Shown here: piece by piece, positions 24,385 to 33,176 of the stretch
Position numbering within the stretch: position 1 is the first letter of the stretch
Layout: every line of letters begins with the position of its first letter
From: Pelomonas nitida
Lineage (GTDB): Bacteria; Pseudomonadota; Gammaproteobacteria; Burkholderiales; Burkholderiaceae_C
Assembly: GCF_043555975.1 (NCBI RefSeq)
Contig: NZ_JBIGIA010000008.1
Coordinates: forward strand, 1-64,000
Reading direction: 5' to 3'
DNA length: 64,000 nucleotides
Translations under genes and position numbers: made by a program
The notes under the pieces: generated by a model
Told to the model about the DNA's origin: nothing
The model's input: only the letters and a program-made list of their open reading frames with translations
Databases searched by the model: none

Positions 24385-25262
24385 GCAGACAGCGCGCGGC
24401 TGACGCTGCCCTCGGCGGCCGCCAGCAGCGCGCGCGCCTCGCTCGCACCCAGGCCGCGCTTGAGCATGACCAGCGCCGTCTTCACGTGGTGGTCGCACTG
24501 CGCGAGTGCGGCCTGGGCGTCCGCTTCAGTGGCGCCGCTGGCGCGCACCGTCAGCGCCAGCGCGCGCTTGACGAGCTTGGCGTTGGTGGCCTTGAGGTCC
24601 ACCATCAGGTTGCCGTAGACCTTGTTGAGCCTGACCATCAGCGCCGACGAGAAGGTGTTCAGCGCGATCTTCTGCGCCGTGCCGGCCTTCAGCCGCGTGC
24701 TGCCGGAGATGACCTCGGGGCCGGTGTCGAGGATGACGCCGATGTCGGCCTGCTGCGCGACCGGCGCACCGGGGTTGTTGGCGATGCCGATGGCCAGCGC
24801 GCCGGCGGCACGCGCCGCCTCGATGGCGCCCAGCACATAGGGCGTGCCGCCCGAGGCGGCCAGCAGCAGCGCCACGTCGTTGGGGCCGGGGTTCAACGCG
24901 GCGAGGTCGGCGGCGCCCTGCGCGCGGTCGTCTTCGGCGCCCTCGACGGCGACGAACATCGCGCCCTGCCCGCCGGCGATGACGGCCACCGCCCGCTCGC
25001 GTGGCCATGAGAAGGTCGGGTAGAGCTCCACGCTGTCCAGCACGCCCAGTCGCCCGGAGGTGCCGGCGCCGGCATACAGCAGCCGGCCACCGGCGCGGAT
25101 GCGCGGCAGCGCGGCGTCCACGGCGGCGGCCAGTTGCGGCGCAGCGGCCTTGACGGCGGCAACGGCAGCGGTCTGGTCGTCGATGAAGGCGTCCAGCAGG
25201 GCCGGCGTGGCGTAGGTGTCCAGATCGGCGTGCCGCGTGCTGGGGGTTTCGGTGTTCAACAT
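24381..25262 (-). CDS. murQ: N-acetylmuramic acid 6-phosphate etherase
   Basis: A 293-residue enzyme splitting MurNAc-6-phosphate into GlcNAc-6-phosphate and D-lactate. SIS-domain signatures: LLYAGAGTSGRLGVLDSVELYPTF (about 60-85), the catalytic Glu region VEGAEDD, LLLAASGGTPYV, and ISGSTRLKAGTAQKIALNTFSSALMV. The length matches the family (~300). It is first in the operon murQ, ampG, giant NTPase, digH. ATG 25262 gives the normal N-terminus, and the upstream frame is not protein-like. Confidence 0.93.
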   Translation of the reverse strand: MLNTETPSTRHADLDTYATPALLDAFIDDQTAAVAAVKAAAPQLAAAVDAALPRIRAGGRLLYAGAGTSGRLGVLDSVELYPTFSWPRERAVAVIAGGQGAMFVAVEGAEDDRAQGAADLAALNPGPNDVALLLAASGGTPYVLGAIEAARAAGALAIGIANNPGAPVAQQADIGVILDTGPEVISGSTRLKAGTAQKIALNTFSSALMVRLNKVYGNLMVDLKATNAKLVKRALALTVRASGATEADAQAALAQCDHHVKTALVMLKRGLGASEARALLAAAEGSVSRALSA

Positions 25263-25380
25263 GGAGAACGTGGGAGTGGGGCGCTCAAGCCGCAGCACTC
25301 TAGCGCCCCGCGCCTGGCGCTGACGAATGCAGGGCGGCATTGCGGCCATAACGGCAGGTCATCACAATCTTCCGGCCAGC

Positions 25381-25407
25381 TGTAAGGAAGTGGGCTGCAC
25401 GCCCGAC
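25381..25407 (+). promoter_or_regulatory. Possible ECF-sigma promoter of bufferin operon
   Basis: TGTAAGG (25381-25387), 16 bases, then CGAC (25404-25407) resembles the TGTAA/CGNC type promoters of ECF sigma factors often linked to bufferin operons. It lies 85 bases upstream of bufA. The match is partial. Confidence 0.3.
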
Positions 25408-25492
25408 ACAGGCTGGCAAGTCGATGCCGCGTTCGCCGGCTCGACCTGTGGTGAACCCGATCCCAACCACTTTCCTTTTTCTGGAGATCCCC

Positions 25493-25747
25493 ATGAATGC
25501 ATCCCTCAAGACCGGCCTGGGCCTGGCCGCTGCTGCGGCCGCGTTGTTCGCAACAGCCGTGCCCACGGCGGCGGTCGCTGCCGACGGCATGGTCAAGTGC
25601 TCGGGCGTGAACAGCTGCAAGGGCACGTCTGAATGCAAGACGGCCAAGAGCGGCTGCAAGGGCCAGAACGGCTGCAAGGGCCAGGGCTGGGTCAGCAAGA
25701 AGAGCGCCGAAGAGTGCACCAAGGCCGGCGGCACGGTGGAGAAATAA
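25493..25747 (+). CDS. bufA2: BufA2-type bufferin precursor (Cys-rich RiPP metallophore)
   Basis: An 84-residue precursor. The signal peptide (about 1-30, cleaved near AVAA-DG) is followed by a Cys/Lys/Gly-rich core: KCSGVNSCKG, ECKTAKSGCKG, QNGCKGQGW and EECTKAGG, six Cys in all. This is the BufA2 pattern; MNIO enzymes convert such Cys to oxidised thio-heterocycles, and bufferins buffer copper in the periplasm (family knowledge). ATG 25493 follows CTGGAGATCC, a good ribosome site; the 23 codons upstream in frame are rejected. The maturase follows only after a 256-nt hairpin-rich spacer. Confidence 0.87.
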   Translation: MNASLKTGLGLAAAAAALFATAVPTAAVAADGMVKCSGVNSCKGTSECKTAKSGCKGQNGCKGQGWVSKKSAEECTKAGGTVEK

Positions 25748-25757
25748 GACCACCCCC

Positions 25758-25925
25758 GAGACGCTTGACGCGTCTCCCCCTCAAGGGGGCTGAGACCGGA
25801 CACAAACAGTCCTGAGGACTGTTTGTGCCTGGCGAAGGACAAGGCCTCTGGCCTTGGCAGCAGCCAGTGGCCTGGCAAAGCGCTGGCGCTTCGGTGAATG
25901 CTCATATCGCGCAGCGATGTGATGC
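25758..25925. repeat. Hairpin array between bufA2 and bufB
   Basis: At least five consecutive short palindromes: GAGACGC/GCGTCTC at 25758-25776, CCCCC-TCAA-GGGGG at 25776-25789, a perfect 12-bp stem with TGA loop at 25801-25827, CAAGGCC/GGCCTTG near 25840, and CATATCGC/GCGATGTG near 25905-25922. The 12-bp stem is a covarying homologue of hairpins at 34916-34942 and 61226-61252. It may act as a partial terminator or mRNA stabiliser giving more precursor than maturase (inference). Confidence 0.7.
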
Positions 25926-26003
25926 CGAAGCCAAAGCCAGTTCCACGGCTGCTACTGGATGAGGCGCGCGCCTGTGGCGTCGCGCCGTCTTTCCTCGTTA
26001 CGC

Positions 26004-26831
26004 ATGACCAAGATTTCAGGCTTCGGCCTCGGGTTGCGCGTCGAGCATTACGCCGCCTTCGAGGCGGGCGTGGATGCCGACCAGCGGCCCGACTGGCTGG
26101 AGATCATTTCCGAGAACTACCTCGTGCCCGGTGGCCCGCCGCTGGCGCATCTGGAGCGCATCCGCGCGGACTATCCCGTCGTCATGCACGGCGTGTCGCT
26201 GTCCGTCGCCGGCCCGGAGCCGCTGGACCTGGCCTATCTGCGCGAGCTCAAAGGCCTGGCCGACCGGCTCGAACCCGGCTGGGTGTCCGACCACCTGTGC
26301 TGGAGCGCCGACGCGCACAGCCAGCTGCACGACCTGCTGCCCGTGCCGCTGACGCGTGCGGCGCTGGATCACGTGGCGCGGCGCATCGCCCAGGTGCAGG
26401 ACGCGCTGGGCCGGCCGCTGGTGCTGGAGAACGTCTCCAGCTATGTGCGCTTCGCGGCCGACGAGATGACCGAGTGGGACTTCATCGCGCAGCTGCTGAA
26501 GGCCACCGGCGCGCGGCTGCTGCTGGACGTCAACAACGTCTACGTCTCGGGCCGCAACCATGGGTTCGACCCGCTCGCCTATCTCGACGCGCTTCCCATC
26601 GAGCCCGTCGTGCAGATCCACCTGGCCGGCCACGAGGACCGTGGCGACATCGTCATCGACACGCACGACCACCCGGTGCGCGACGAGGTCTGGCAGCTCT
26701 ACGAGCATGCGGTGCGCCGCTTCGGCGCCGTGCCCACGATGATCGAGCGCGACGACCACATCCCGCCGCTTGAAAGCCTGCTGGCCGAGCTGAACGTCGC
26801 GCGGCGGCTGGCGCGCGAGGCGCAGGCATGA
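26004..26831 (+). CDS. bufB: MNIO (DUF692) bufferin maturase
   Basis: A 275-residue multinuclear non-heme iron oxidase of the DUF692 family, a TIM-barrel enzyme modifying Cys in RiPP precursors. Family motifs: GFGLGLRVEHY at the start, DWLEIISENYL, VVMHGVSLSVAG, WVSDHLCW, PLVLENVSSY, LLDVNNVYVS, QIHLAGHED and DTHDHPV, which carry the His/Asp/Glu metal ligands. ATG 26004 gives the family-like N-terminus; the upstream ATG at 25959 lies in repeat DNA. It overlaps bufC by 4 nt. Confidence 0.92.
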   Translation: MTKISGFGLGLRVEHYAAFEAGVDADQRPDWLEIISENYLVPGGPPLAHLERIRADYPVVMHGVSLSVAGPEPLDLAYLRELKGLADRLEPGWVSDHLCWSADAHSQLHDLLPVPLTRAALDHVARRIAQVQDALGRPLVLENVSSYVRFAADEMTEWDFIAQLLKATGARLLLDVNNVYVSGRNHGFDPLAYLDALPIEPVVQIHLAGHEDRGDIVIDTHDHPVRDEVWQLYEHAVRRFGAVPTMIERDDHIPPLESLLAELNVARRLAREAQA

Positions 26832-27607
26832 GCGTGATCGAACAGCAGCGCCGGCTCGCGGCGGCCATCCGCGACGACGCCGATGCCAGCGGCCTGCTGG
26901 CAGGTGAATTCGCGACCGGCCTGGCCGTCTACCGCCATGCCTACCGTGCGCGACTGGCCGAGGCGCTGGCCGACAACTACACCGTGCTGGCCCGGGCGCT
27001 GGGCGACGACGCGTTCGACGCGCTGGCCCAGGCCTACATCGCCGCGCGGCCCAGCCGCCACCCGTCCATCCGCTGGTTCGGCCACGCGCTGGCCGAGTTC
27101 ATGGCTCAGGCCGGTGACGACCTCGTGCCCCATGCCAGCCTCGTCGACTTCGCCGCGATGGACTGGGCGTTGCGCGGTGCCTTCGATGCCGCCGAGGCGC
27201 CGTTGCTGCAGCCCGCCACGCTGGCCGCGCTGGGCCCGGACGACTGGGCCGGCCTCGTGCTGCACCTGCACCCCAGCGTACGCCGCGTGCGCCTGGGCCA
27301 TGCCATCGAGCCGGCCTGGCGGCTGCTGCGCGAGTGGGCGCCCGAATCGGGTGACGACCAGCCCGAGCTGCCCGAGCCTGCGCCGCACGAGCATGCGCTG
27401 CTGGCCTGGCGCCAGGCCGGCGAGACGCGCTGGCGCTCGCTGGCGCCGCTGGAGGCCGCGCTGCTGGGCGCCGTCGCCGCCGAAGCGCCGTTCGCGCTGC
27501 TGTGCGAGCGCGCCGCCGCCGAGCTGGGCGACCTGGACGCCGCCGCGCCGGCCGTCATCGGGGCGCTGCAGCGCTGGCTGGCCGACGGGCTGTTACGCAC
27601 CGCTTGA
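26828..27607 (+). CDS. bufC: DUF2063-type partner protein of bufferin maturase
   Basis: A 259-residue protein of the HvfC/BufC (DUF2063) family: QQRRLAAAIRDD, then GLAVYRHAYRARLAEALADNYTVLARALGDDAFDALAQAYI, then RWFGHALAEFM. Members form a complex with the MNIO enzyme and help recognise the precursor peptide. ATG 26828 overlaps the bufB stop (ATGA). It completes the bufA-bufB-bufC set; a DoxX-type BufD is not present downstream. Confidence 0.88.
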   Translation: MSVIEQQRRLAAAIRDDADASGLLAGEFATGLAVYRHAYRARLAEALADNYTVLARALGDDAFDALAQAYIAARPSRHPSIRWFGHALAEFMAQAGDDLVPHASLVDFAAMDWALRGAFDAAEAPLLQPATLAALGPDDWAGLVLHLHPSVRRVRLGHAIEPAWRLLREWAPESGDDQPELPEPAPHEHALLAWRQAGETRWRSLAPLEAALLGAVAAEAPFALLCERAAAELGDLDAAAPAVIGALQRWLADGLLRTA

Positions 27608-27674
27608 CCGACGCGTTCGTCGGGGATTGGCGGCTTGGCTATCCTGCGGGTTCTCCAACACCGAGGTGCGCTTC

Positions 27675-28202
27675 ATGTCCCGTCTGCTGACCGTGCTGCT
27701 CGCGGCTTTCCTGATCCCCACGGCCCACGCCGCCCTCAATGTCGGCGCGCCGGCCCCCGACTTCACGACCGAAGCTGCCGTCGGCGGCCAGCCCTTCAAG
27801 TTCAGCCTTGCCGAGGCGCTGAAGAAGGGCCCGGTGGTGGTGTATTTCTACCCCAAGGCCTTCACCAGCGGCTGCACGGTCGAGGCCCACCAGTTCGCCG
27901 AGGCGACCGACAAGTTCAAGGCGCTGAACACCACCGTCATCGGCATGTCCAACGACAACATCGACACGCTGAAGAAGTTCAGCGTCGAGGCCTGCCGCAG
28001 CAAGTTCGCCGTCGGCGCCGATGCGGCCGGCAAAGTCATCAAGGACTACGACGTGTTCCTGAAGATGGTGCCCGGCACGATGGCCGACCGCGTGTCCTAC
28101 CTGATCGGCACCGACGGCAAGATCGCCGCCGTGCACGCCAGCATGAGCCCCGACGGCCACATCGACGCGATGCTGAAGGCCGCCGAGCAGCTGAAGAAGT
28201 GA
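27675..28202 (+). CDS. Exported peroxiredoxin
   Basis: A 175-residue thiol peroxidase with a signal peptide (MSRLLTVLLAAFLIPTAHA). The thioredoxin-fold core has NVGAPAPDFTTEAAVGG and FYPKAFTSGCTVEAHQF with the peroxidatic Cys (about residue 65), as in BCP/AhpC-type enzymes. It reduces peroxides in the periplasm. Start 27675 was chosen for the signal peptide. It lies 67 nt after bufC, so cotranscription with the bufferin genes is possible, and a shared role against copper or peroxide stress is an inference. Confidence 0.82.
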   Translation: MSRLLTVLLAAFLIPTAHAALNVGAPAPDFTTEAAVGGQPFKFSLAEALKKGPVVVYFYPKAFTSGCTVEAHQFAEATDKFKALNTTVIGMSNDNIDTLKKFSVEACRSKFAVGADAAGKVIKDYDVFLKMVPGTMADRVSYLIGTDGKIAAVHASMSPDGHIDAMLKAAEQLKK

Positions 28203-29569
28203 TCCAGCTCACTGCCACCGAGCTGCTGGCGGCGTACGCGCGCGGCGAGCTGTCGCCGGTGGACGTGATGCAGGCCGTGCTGGCGCATGCCGCAGCGCGC
28301 GAAGGCGAGTTGCACGCGCTGTGCGCGGTCGACGTCGACGGCGCACTGGCGGCCGCCCGCGCCAGCGAGGCCCGCTGGCGGGCCGGCACAGCGCTGCCGC
28401 TGGACGGTGTGCCCGTCACGCTGAAGGAAAACATCGCCGTACCCGGCGTGGCCTACCGGCTCGGCACGGCGGCAACGGCCACTGACGCGACGGCCGACTT
28501 CGAGGCCCCGCCCGCCGCACGGCTGCGCGAGGCCGGCGCCATTGCCTGGGCGCGCACCACCATGCCCGACTACGGCATGTTGAGCTCGGGCCTGTCCAGC
28601 CTCTACGCCGAGCCGGCGCGCAACCCCTGGCACCCGGCCATGACGCCGGGCGGGTCGAGCGCCGGGGCCGCCGCCGCTGCCGCCGCCGGCTACGGCCCGC
28701 TGCACCTGGGCACCGACATTGGCGGCTCCATCCGCCTGCCGGCGGGCTGGTGCGGCCTGGTCGGCCTCAAGCCCAGCCATGGCCGCGTGCCCATCAAGCC
28801 GGCCTATGCCGGGCGCGTGGCCGGGCCGTTGACGCGCACGGTGGCGGATGCCGCGCTGATGCTGGCGGCACTCGCCCGCCCCGATGCGCGCGACGTGACA
28901 CAGCTGCCGCCGGGCGACGTGCGGCCCCGGCCGCTCGACCTGAAGGGCCTGCGCCTGGGCCTGATGCTGGATGCGGGCTGGGGCGAGTCTGCGCAGGCCG
29001 AGGTCGCGGCCGCCGTCACCGCCGCCGCGCACGCCTTCGAGCGGGCGGGTGCCATCGTCGAGCCGCTGGCGGGCTTCACGACACGCACCATGGCCGACGG
29101 CATCGACCGCTTCTGGCGCATGCGCTCCTGGCTGGACATCTCGGCACTGCCGCCCGAGCGGCGCGCCCGTGTGCTGCCTTACATCCTTGACTGGGTGGCA
29201 CCGGCGGCCAGCTACGACGGCTCCACGGTCTTCCACGGCTACAGCCAGATGCAGGCGCTGCGTGAGGCCGCCAACACGGCCTGCGAGCCGTTCGACTTCG
29301 TGCTGTCACCGGTCTCGCCCATGCCCGCCTACCCGGCCCACCAGGCCAGCCCGCTGCACGACCCGGCCAGGCCGTTCGAGCACATCGCCTTCACGCTGCC
29401 GTTCAACATGAGCGAGCAGCCGGCGTTGGCCCTGAATGCGGGCTACACAGCGCCAGGCCTGCCCATCGGGTTGCAGGTCATTGGCCGTCGGTTCGACGAT
29501 GCCGGCGTGCTGGCGTTGGGTGCGGTGTGGGAGCAGTTGCGGCCGGCGCAACGTGGCTGGCCGTTCTGA
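28199..29569 (+). CDS. Amidase signature family enzyme
   Basis: A 456-residue hydrolase with the Ser-cisSer-Lys triad: Lys in VTLKENIAV (about 75), first Ser in GGSSAGAAAAAAAG (about 158) and nucleophile in GTDIGGSIRLPAGWCG (about 180). The start is probably GTG at 28199, overlapping the peroxiredoxin stop by 4 nt (GTGA); no ATG precedes the conserved LTATELLAAYARGELS. The substrate is not predictable; related enzymes act on amides, carbamates or aryl acylamides. Confidence 0.85.
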   Translation: MIQLTATELLAAYARGELSPVDVMQAVLAHAAAREGELHALCAVDVDGALAAARASEARWRAGTALPLDGVPVTLKENIAVPGVAYRLGTAATATDATADFEAPPAARLREAGAIAWARTTMPDYGMLSSGLSSLYAEPARNPWHPAMTPGGSSAGAAAAAAAGYGPLHLGTDIGGSIRLPAGWCGLVGLKPSHGRVPIKPAYAGRVAGPLTRTVADAALMLAALARPDARDVTQLPPGDVRPRPLDLKGLRLGLMLDAGWGESAQAEVAAAVTAAAHAFERAGAIVEPLAGFTTRTMADGIDRFWRMRSWLDISALPPERRARVLPYILDWVAPAASYDGSTVFHGYSQMQALREAANTACEPFDFVLSPVSPMPAYPAHQASPLHDPARPFEHIAFTLPFNMSEQPALALNAGYTAPGLPIGLQVIGRRFDDAGVLALGAVWEQLRPAQRGWPF

Positions 29570-30071
29570 ACGCCTGCGCTGAGGCGGCTGGCGCCTGCGG
29601 TGGCAGGCCGGCGGCGAGCAGGTCGGCGTTGATGAGCGCCCAGGCGGCCTCGAACGTGTGTGCCCGGCGCACCGGCCGGCTGGCGCGCCACACGTCCATC
29701 AGCGCCTTCAGCCGCTCCATGCCAGGGATGCCCGGTTGCACGAGGAACACAGTGGACAGCGCAACCAGCCCCTGGCGCGCGAAGCCGTGAAGGCCGGCCG
29801 CCAGTTCCGTCAGGGCGCTCGCATCCATCTGCAGGCTACCACGGACCTCGATCAGGTCACAGAAACGGCGGTCGGCGGGCAGGCGTTTGCCGGCCAGCGC
29901 GAGCGCCCGCTTGGTGGCCGCCATCAGGTCGGCATCGAACGGGCCTTCGGCGATGGCCCGCATCACGCGGCCATGCACGCTCACGCTCACACGGCCGAAA
30001 CTCGGTCGCACGACTCGGTGATGCGGCGGTTGCAGAGCATTTGAAAGCATGGTTAGGAGCGGATTTTGCAC
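29478..30071 (-). CDS. Unrecognised cytoplasmic protein
   Basis: A 197-residue protein whose 3' end overlaps the amidase 3' end on the other strand by about 90 bases. The middle (VSVHGRVMRAIAEGPFDADLM to LSTVFLVQPGIPGMERLKALMD) resembles the small STAS-like alpha/beta proteins common in Burkholderiales, but no motif is decisive. The C-terminal 40 residues (Ala/Pro/Arg-rich) fall in the overlap. A second Met at 30050 is a possible start. Confidence 0.55.
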   Translation of the reverse strand: MQNPLLTMLSNALQPPHHRVVRPSFGRVSVSVHGRVMRAIAEGPFDADLMAATKRALALAGKRLPADRRFCDLIEVRGSLQMDASALTELAAGLHGFARQGLVALSTVFLVQPGIPGMERLKALMDVWRASRPVRRAHTFEAAWALINADLLAAGLPPQAPAASAQAFRTASHVAPAATAPTPHPTPARRHRRTDGQ

Positions 30072-30139
30072 CGCTCGACGAAGGCGTCATGGCCAGCGTG
30101 CCGCCGACGGGTTGCCGATGGGCCGCTTCGGGCGGCGCA

Positions 30140-31291
30140 TCAGTCCACGGTCTGCTGGTAGCGCCACAGCGCAACGCCGCCGGCCACGGCCAGGAAGGCC
30201 AGCATGGGCCACAGCTCGGGCAGCAGCTCGGCGCTGCCCGAGCCCTTGAGCATGACGCCCCGCACGATGCGCAGGAAGTGCGTCAGCGGCAGCACCTCGC
30301 CCAGGTGCTGAGCCCAGGCCGGCATGCCGCGGAACGGGAACATGAAGCCCGACAGCAGCATCGACGGCAGGAAGAAGAAGAACGTCAGCTGCAGCGCCTG
30401 CAGCTGGTTGCGTGCCAGCGTGGAGAACGTGAAGCCCACGCCCAGGTTGGCCAGCATGAACACGCCGATCATCGCCAGCAGCAGCGGCAGGCTGCCCAAC
30501 ATGGGCACGTCGAACAGCAGAAAGGCCGCGCCGAGGATGACGCCCAGCTGCACATAGCCCAGCACGACGTAGGGCAGGATCTTGCCGGCCATGACCTCGA
30601 AGGGGCGCACAGGCGTCGCCAGCAGGTTCTCCATCGTGCCGCGCTCGCGTTCACGGGTCATGGCCAGGGCCGTCAGCATGACCATGGTCATGGTCAGGAT
30701 GGTGCCGACGAGGCCGGGGACGATGTTGTAGCGCGACAGCCCCTCGGGGTTGTAGCGGCGCTGGATGCGCACCTCGAACGGCGCCGCCTGCGGTGCCCGC
30801 GAGGCCAGCACGCCGCGCAGGTCGCGGGCCAGTGCGGTCTGGCCCAGCCGCGCCAGTGCGGCGAGGGCGTTGCTCGCGGCGGAGGGGTCGGTGGCGTCGG
30901 CCGCCACCAGCACCGCGGGCCGCTCGCCGCGCACGACGCGGGCGCCGAAGTCGTCCGGCACGACGACCAGGAACTGGATGTCGCCGCGCTGCAGCAACTT
31001 GTCGCCGCGCGCCTCGGACAGCCCGGTGGCGACGACGCGGAAATAGCCGCTGGTCTGCAGCGCCGCCACGAGGCTGCGCGCCATCGGGCTGGTGTCCTGC
31101 GACACGATGGCCGTGGGCAGCCCCTTGGGGTCGGTGTTGATCGCATAGCCGAACAGCACGAGCTGCAGGATGGGCACGCCCACCGCCATCGCGAACGTGA
31201 GCTTGTCGCGCAGCATCTGCTGCACCTCCTTCAGCGCGATGGCGTACAGGCGCCCCAGCGCATCGGCCAAGCCGCGCATGCGTCGTGTCAT
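30140..31291 (-). CDS. ABC-2 type transporter permease, YbhS/YhhJ-like
   Basis: A 383-residue permease: one N-terminal membrane helix (KLTFAMAVGVPILQLVLFGYA), a large periplasmic domain (about 50-175), then five C-terminal helices with the ABC2 signature RERERGTMENLLATPVRPFEVMAGKILPYV. It is third in a minus-strand operon with HlyD-type adaptor and ATPase; its start overlaps the ATPase stop by 4 nt. Homologous tripartite systems (YbhG-YbhF-YbhSR) export drugs or other small molecules. A second permease, usual in the E. coli system, is not seen downstream. Confidence 0.88.
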   Translation of the reverse strand: MTRRMRGLADALGRLYAIALKEVQQMLRDKLTFAMAVGVPILQLVLFGYAINTDPKGLPTAIVSQDTSPMARSLVAALQTSGYFRVVATGLSEARGDKLLQRGDIQFLVVVPDDFGARVVRGERPAVLVAADATDPSAASNALAALARLGQTALARDLRGVLASRAPQAAPFEVRIQRRYNPEGLSRYNIVPGLVGTILTMTMVMLTALAMTRERERGTMENLLATPVRPFEVMAGKILPYVVLGYVQLGVILGAAFLLFDVPMLGSLPLLLAMIGVFMLANLGVGFTFSTLARNQLQALQLTFFFFLPSMLLSGFMFPFRGMPAWAQHLGEVLPLTHFLRIVRGVMLKGSGSAELLPELWPMLAFLAVAGGVALWRYQQTVD

Positions 31292-32031
31292 GGCGTGGCG
31301 AAGTTGTCTGACGCCTGGCCCACCAGCTTGACGAAGGCGTCCTCCAGGTTGGCGGCGTGGGCGCCCCGCACGATCGACGTGGCCGTGCCGCGTGCGAGCA
31401 CGTGGCCATACGCGATGTAGACGAGCTCGTCGCAGCGCTCGGCCTCGTCCATGTAGTGAGTGGAGACCAGCACGGTGATGCCGCTTTGGGCCAGCGCGTG
31501 AATCTGGTCCCAGAACTCGCGGCGCGCCTTGGGATCGACGCCGGCTGTGGGTTCGTCCAGCAGCAGCAGGTGGGGCCGGTGGAGCAGGCAGGCGGCGAGC
31601 GCCAGGCGCTGCTTCCAGCCGCCCGACAGCGATCCGGCCAGTTGCCTTGCGCGCGTCTGCAGGCCGAGCCGCTGCAGTGCGTCGTCCACCACGGCGCGGC
31701 GGTCGTTCATGGAGAACAGCCGGGCGACGAAATCCAGGTTCTCGCGCAGGGACAGGTCTTCGTAGAGCCCGAACTTCTGCGTCATGTAGCCGACCTGGCG
31801 CTTGATGGCGGCCGCCTGGCGGCGGAAGTCCAGCCCCAGCACATGGCCTTCACCGGCGTCGGGCGTCAACAGGCCGCACAACATGCGCAGCGACGTGGTC
31901 TTGCCACTGCCGTTGGGGCCGAGGAAGCCGACGATCCGGCCCGGGGCGACCTGCATGTCCACACCGTCAACGACGCGGCGACCACCGTAGGCCTTGCGCA
32001 ACCCCTTCACGTCGATGGCCAGCGACGTCAT
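31288..32031 (-). CDS. ABC transporter ATP-binding protein
   Basis: A 247-residue ATPase: Walker A GFLGPNGSGKTTSLRM (about 35-50), Q-loop YMTQKFGLY, signature LSGGWKQRLALA, Walker B HLLLLDEPTAGVD, then STHYMDEAERC. YbhF-type proteins usually have two ATPase halves; this one has a single half, so it must dimerise. The open frame extends to 32412 but ATG 32031 overlaps the adaptor stop by 4 nt. Confidence 0.9.
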   Translation of the reverse strand: MTSLAIDVKGLRKAYGGRRVVDGVDMQVAPGRIVGFLGPNGSGKTTSLRMLCGLLTPDAGEGHVLGLDFRRQAAAIKRQVGYMTQKFGLYEDLSLRENLDFVARLFSMNDRRAVVDDALQRLGLQTRARQLAGSLSGGWKQRLALAACLLHRPHLLLLDEPTAGVDPKARREFWDQIHALAQSGITVLVSTHYMDEAERCDELVYIAYGHVLARGTATSIVRGAHAANLEDAFVKLVGQASDNFATP

Positions 32032-32972
32032 GGCCGCACGTCCAGGGGCTGGCCCGGATGGAGCCGCTCGGCGTCCTGCGCCCGCACCGGGCGCGCTTCG
32101 ACAAGGAAGACGAGCTTGTCGCGTTGGTGGTCGGCGTAGATGACCGGGGGGGTGTATTCCGGCCCGTCGGCGATGTAGCTGATGCGGGCCGGGATGTCGT
32201 TCCCGCAGCCGTCGCAATGCAGGCGGACCGGCCCGTCCAGCCGCAACGTGCCCAGGGCGGCTTGCGGCACATAGAAGCGTGCCTTGCGATGGTCCGGCGG
32301 CAGCAGGGCGAGCACGGGCTGGCCGGCGGCCACCCATTCGCCTGGGCGCAGGTAGATGTCCTGCACCCGGGCGGCCATCGGCGCGCGTTGGCGAGCCTGT
32401 GCCACCCGCCACGCCGTCTGGGCCTGGCCGCTCTGCGCCGCGTGGGCCTGGGCGCGGGCGGCGGTGCGTGCGTCCGCGCGGGCGGGCAGCCGGGCGACCT
32501 GCAGTGCCGCGTCCAGCTCCGCCACGCGGGCGCGGGCCTGGGCCAGCGCCGCGGCGGCGTCGTCCACCCGTGCCGGGGCGACGAAGCCCTGGGCCAGCAG
32601 CTCGCGCTGGCGCGCGAGGTCGGTGCGCGCGAGGCGCTCTGCGGCATGGGCCTGGTCCAGCTGCGCGCGGCTCATGGCCAGCTCGGGCTCACGCCGGCCC
32701 TTGTCGGCGTCCAGCGCCTGCGCCTGAGCGCCCTCGGCCCGTGCGCGAGCTTCGGCGTCGGCCGCCACATCCGGGGTGGCATCCAGTTCGAACAGCGGTT
32801 GCCCGGCCGCCACGGCCTGGCCCGAGCGCACCGCCAGCGCCTGCAGCCGGCCGGCGACCGCCGGAGCGATGTAGACCAGTTCCGCCTCGGCGTAGCCCGT
32901 CCAGCCGCTGGGTGGCGGTTCGCCGCAGCCCGCCAGCAGCACGCCGGTCGACAACACAAGGATGGATTTCAT
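32028..32972 (-). CDS. HlyD-family membrane fusion lipoprotein
   Basis: A 314-residue periplasmic adaptor with a lipobox (STGVLLAGCGE, Cys about 16), barrel-sandwich halves (VAGRLQALAVRSGQAVAAGQPLFELD and APMAARVQDIYLRPGEWVAAGQPVLALL) flanking a long Ala/Arg coiled-coil hairpin (about 70-190). It links the ABC pump to an outer-membrane channel not encoded nearby. First gene of the three-gene exporter operon. Confidence 0.87.
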   Translation of the reverse strand: MKSILVLSTGVLLAGCGEPPPSGWTGYAEAELVYIAPAVAGRLQALAVRSGQAVAAGQPLFELDATPDVAADAEARARAEGAQAQALDADKGRREPELAMSRAQLDQAHAAERLARTDLARQRELLAQGFVAPARVDDAAAALAQARARVAELDAALQVARLPARADARTAARAQAHAAQSGQAQTAWRVAQARQRAPMAARVQDIYLRPGEWVAAGQPVLALLPPDHRKARFYVPQAALGTLRLDGPVRLHCDGCGNDIPARISYIADGPEYTPPVIYADHQRDKLVFLVEARPVRAQDAERLHPGQPLDVRP

Positions 32973-33176
32973 GAGAATTACTCCTCGATTGGCCGCAGTT
33001 TCGACGCCAGAGCGCCTGGCGGGGCTTGATCCTGGTCATGTCCCGGGCGAGGGTGCGGCGCGATCATCGTCGGCCATGAGCTGCCCTGGCGCGAGGCCCG
33101 GCCCCGCCGGCACTGATAGAACCATTAGCAAGCCGTCATCGTGGCTGCCGCCCGCAGTCGGCAAGGAGAAGAGAGC

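Noticed and set aside
25747..26003. Additional small gene between bufA2 and bufB
   Set aside because: Short frames exist, but the stretch is composed of consecutive palindromes shared with non-coding repeats elsewhere.
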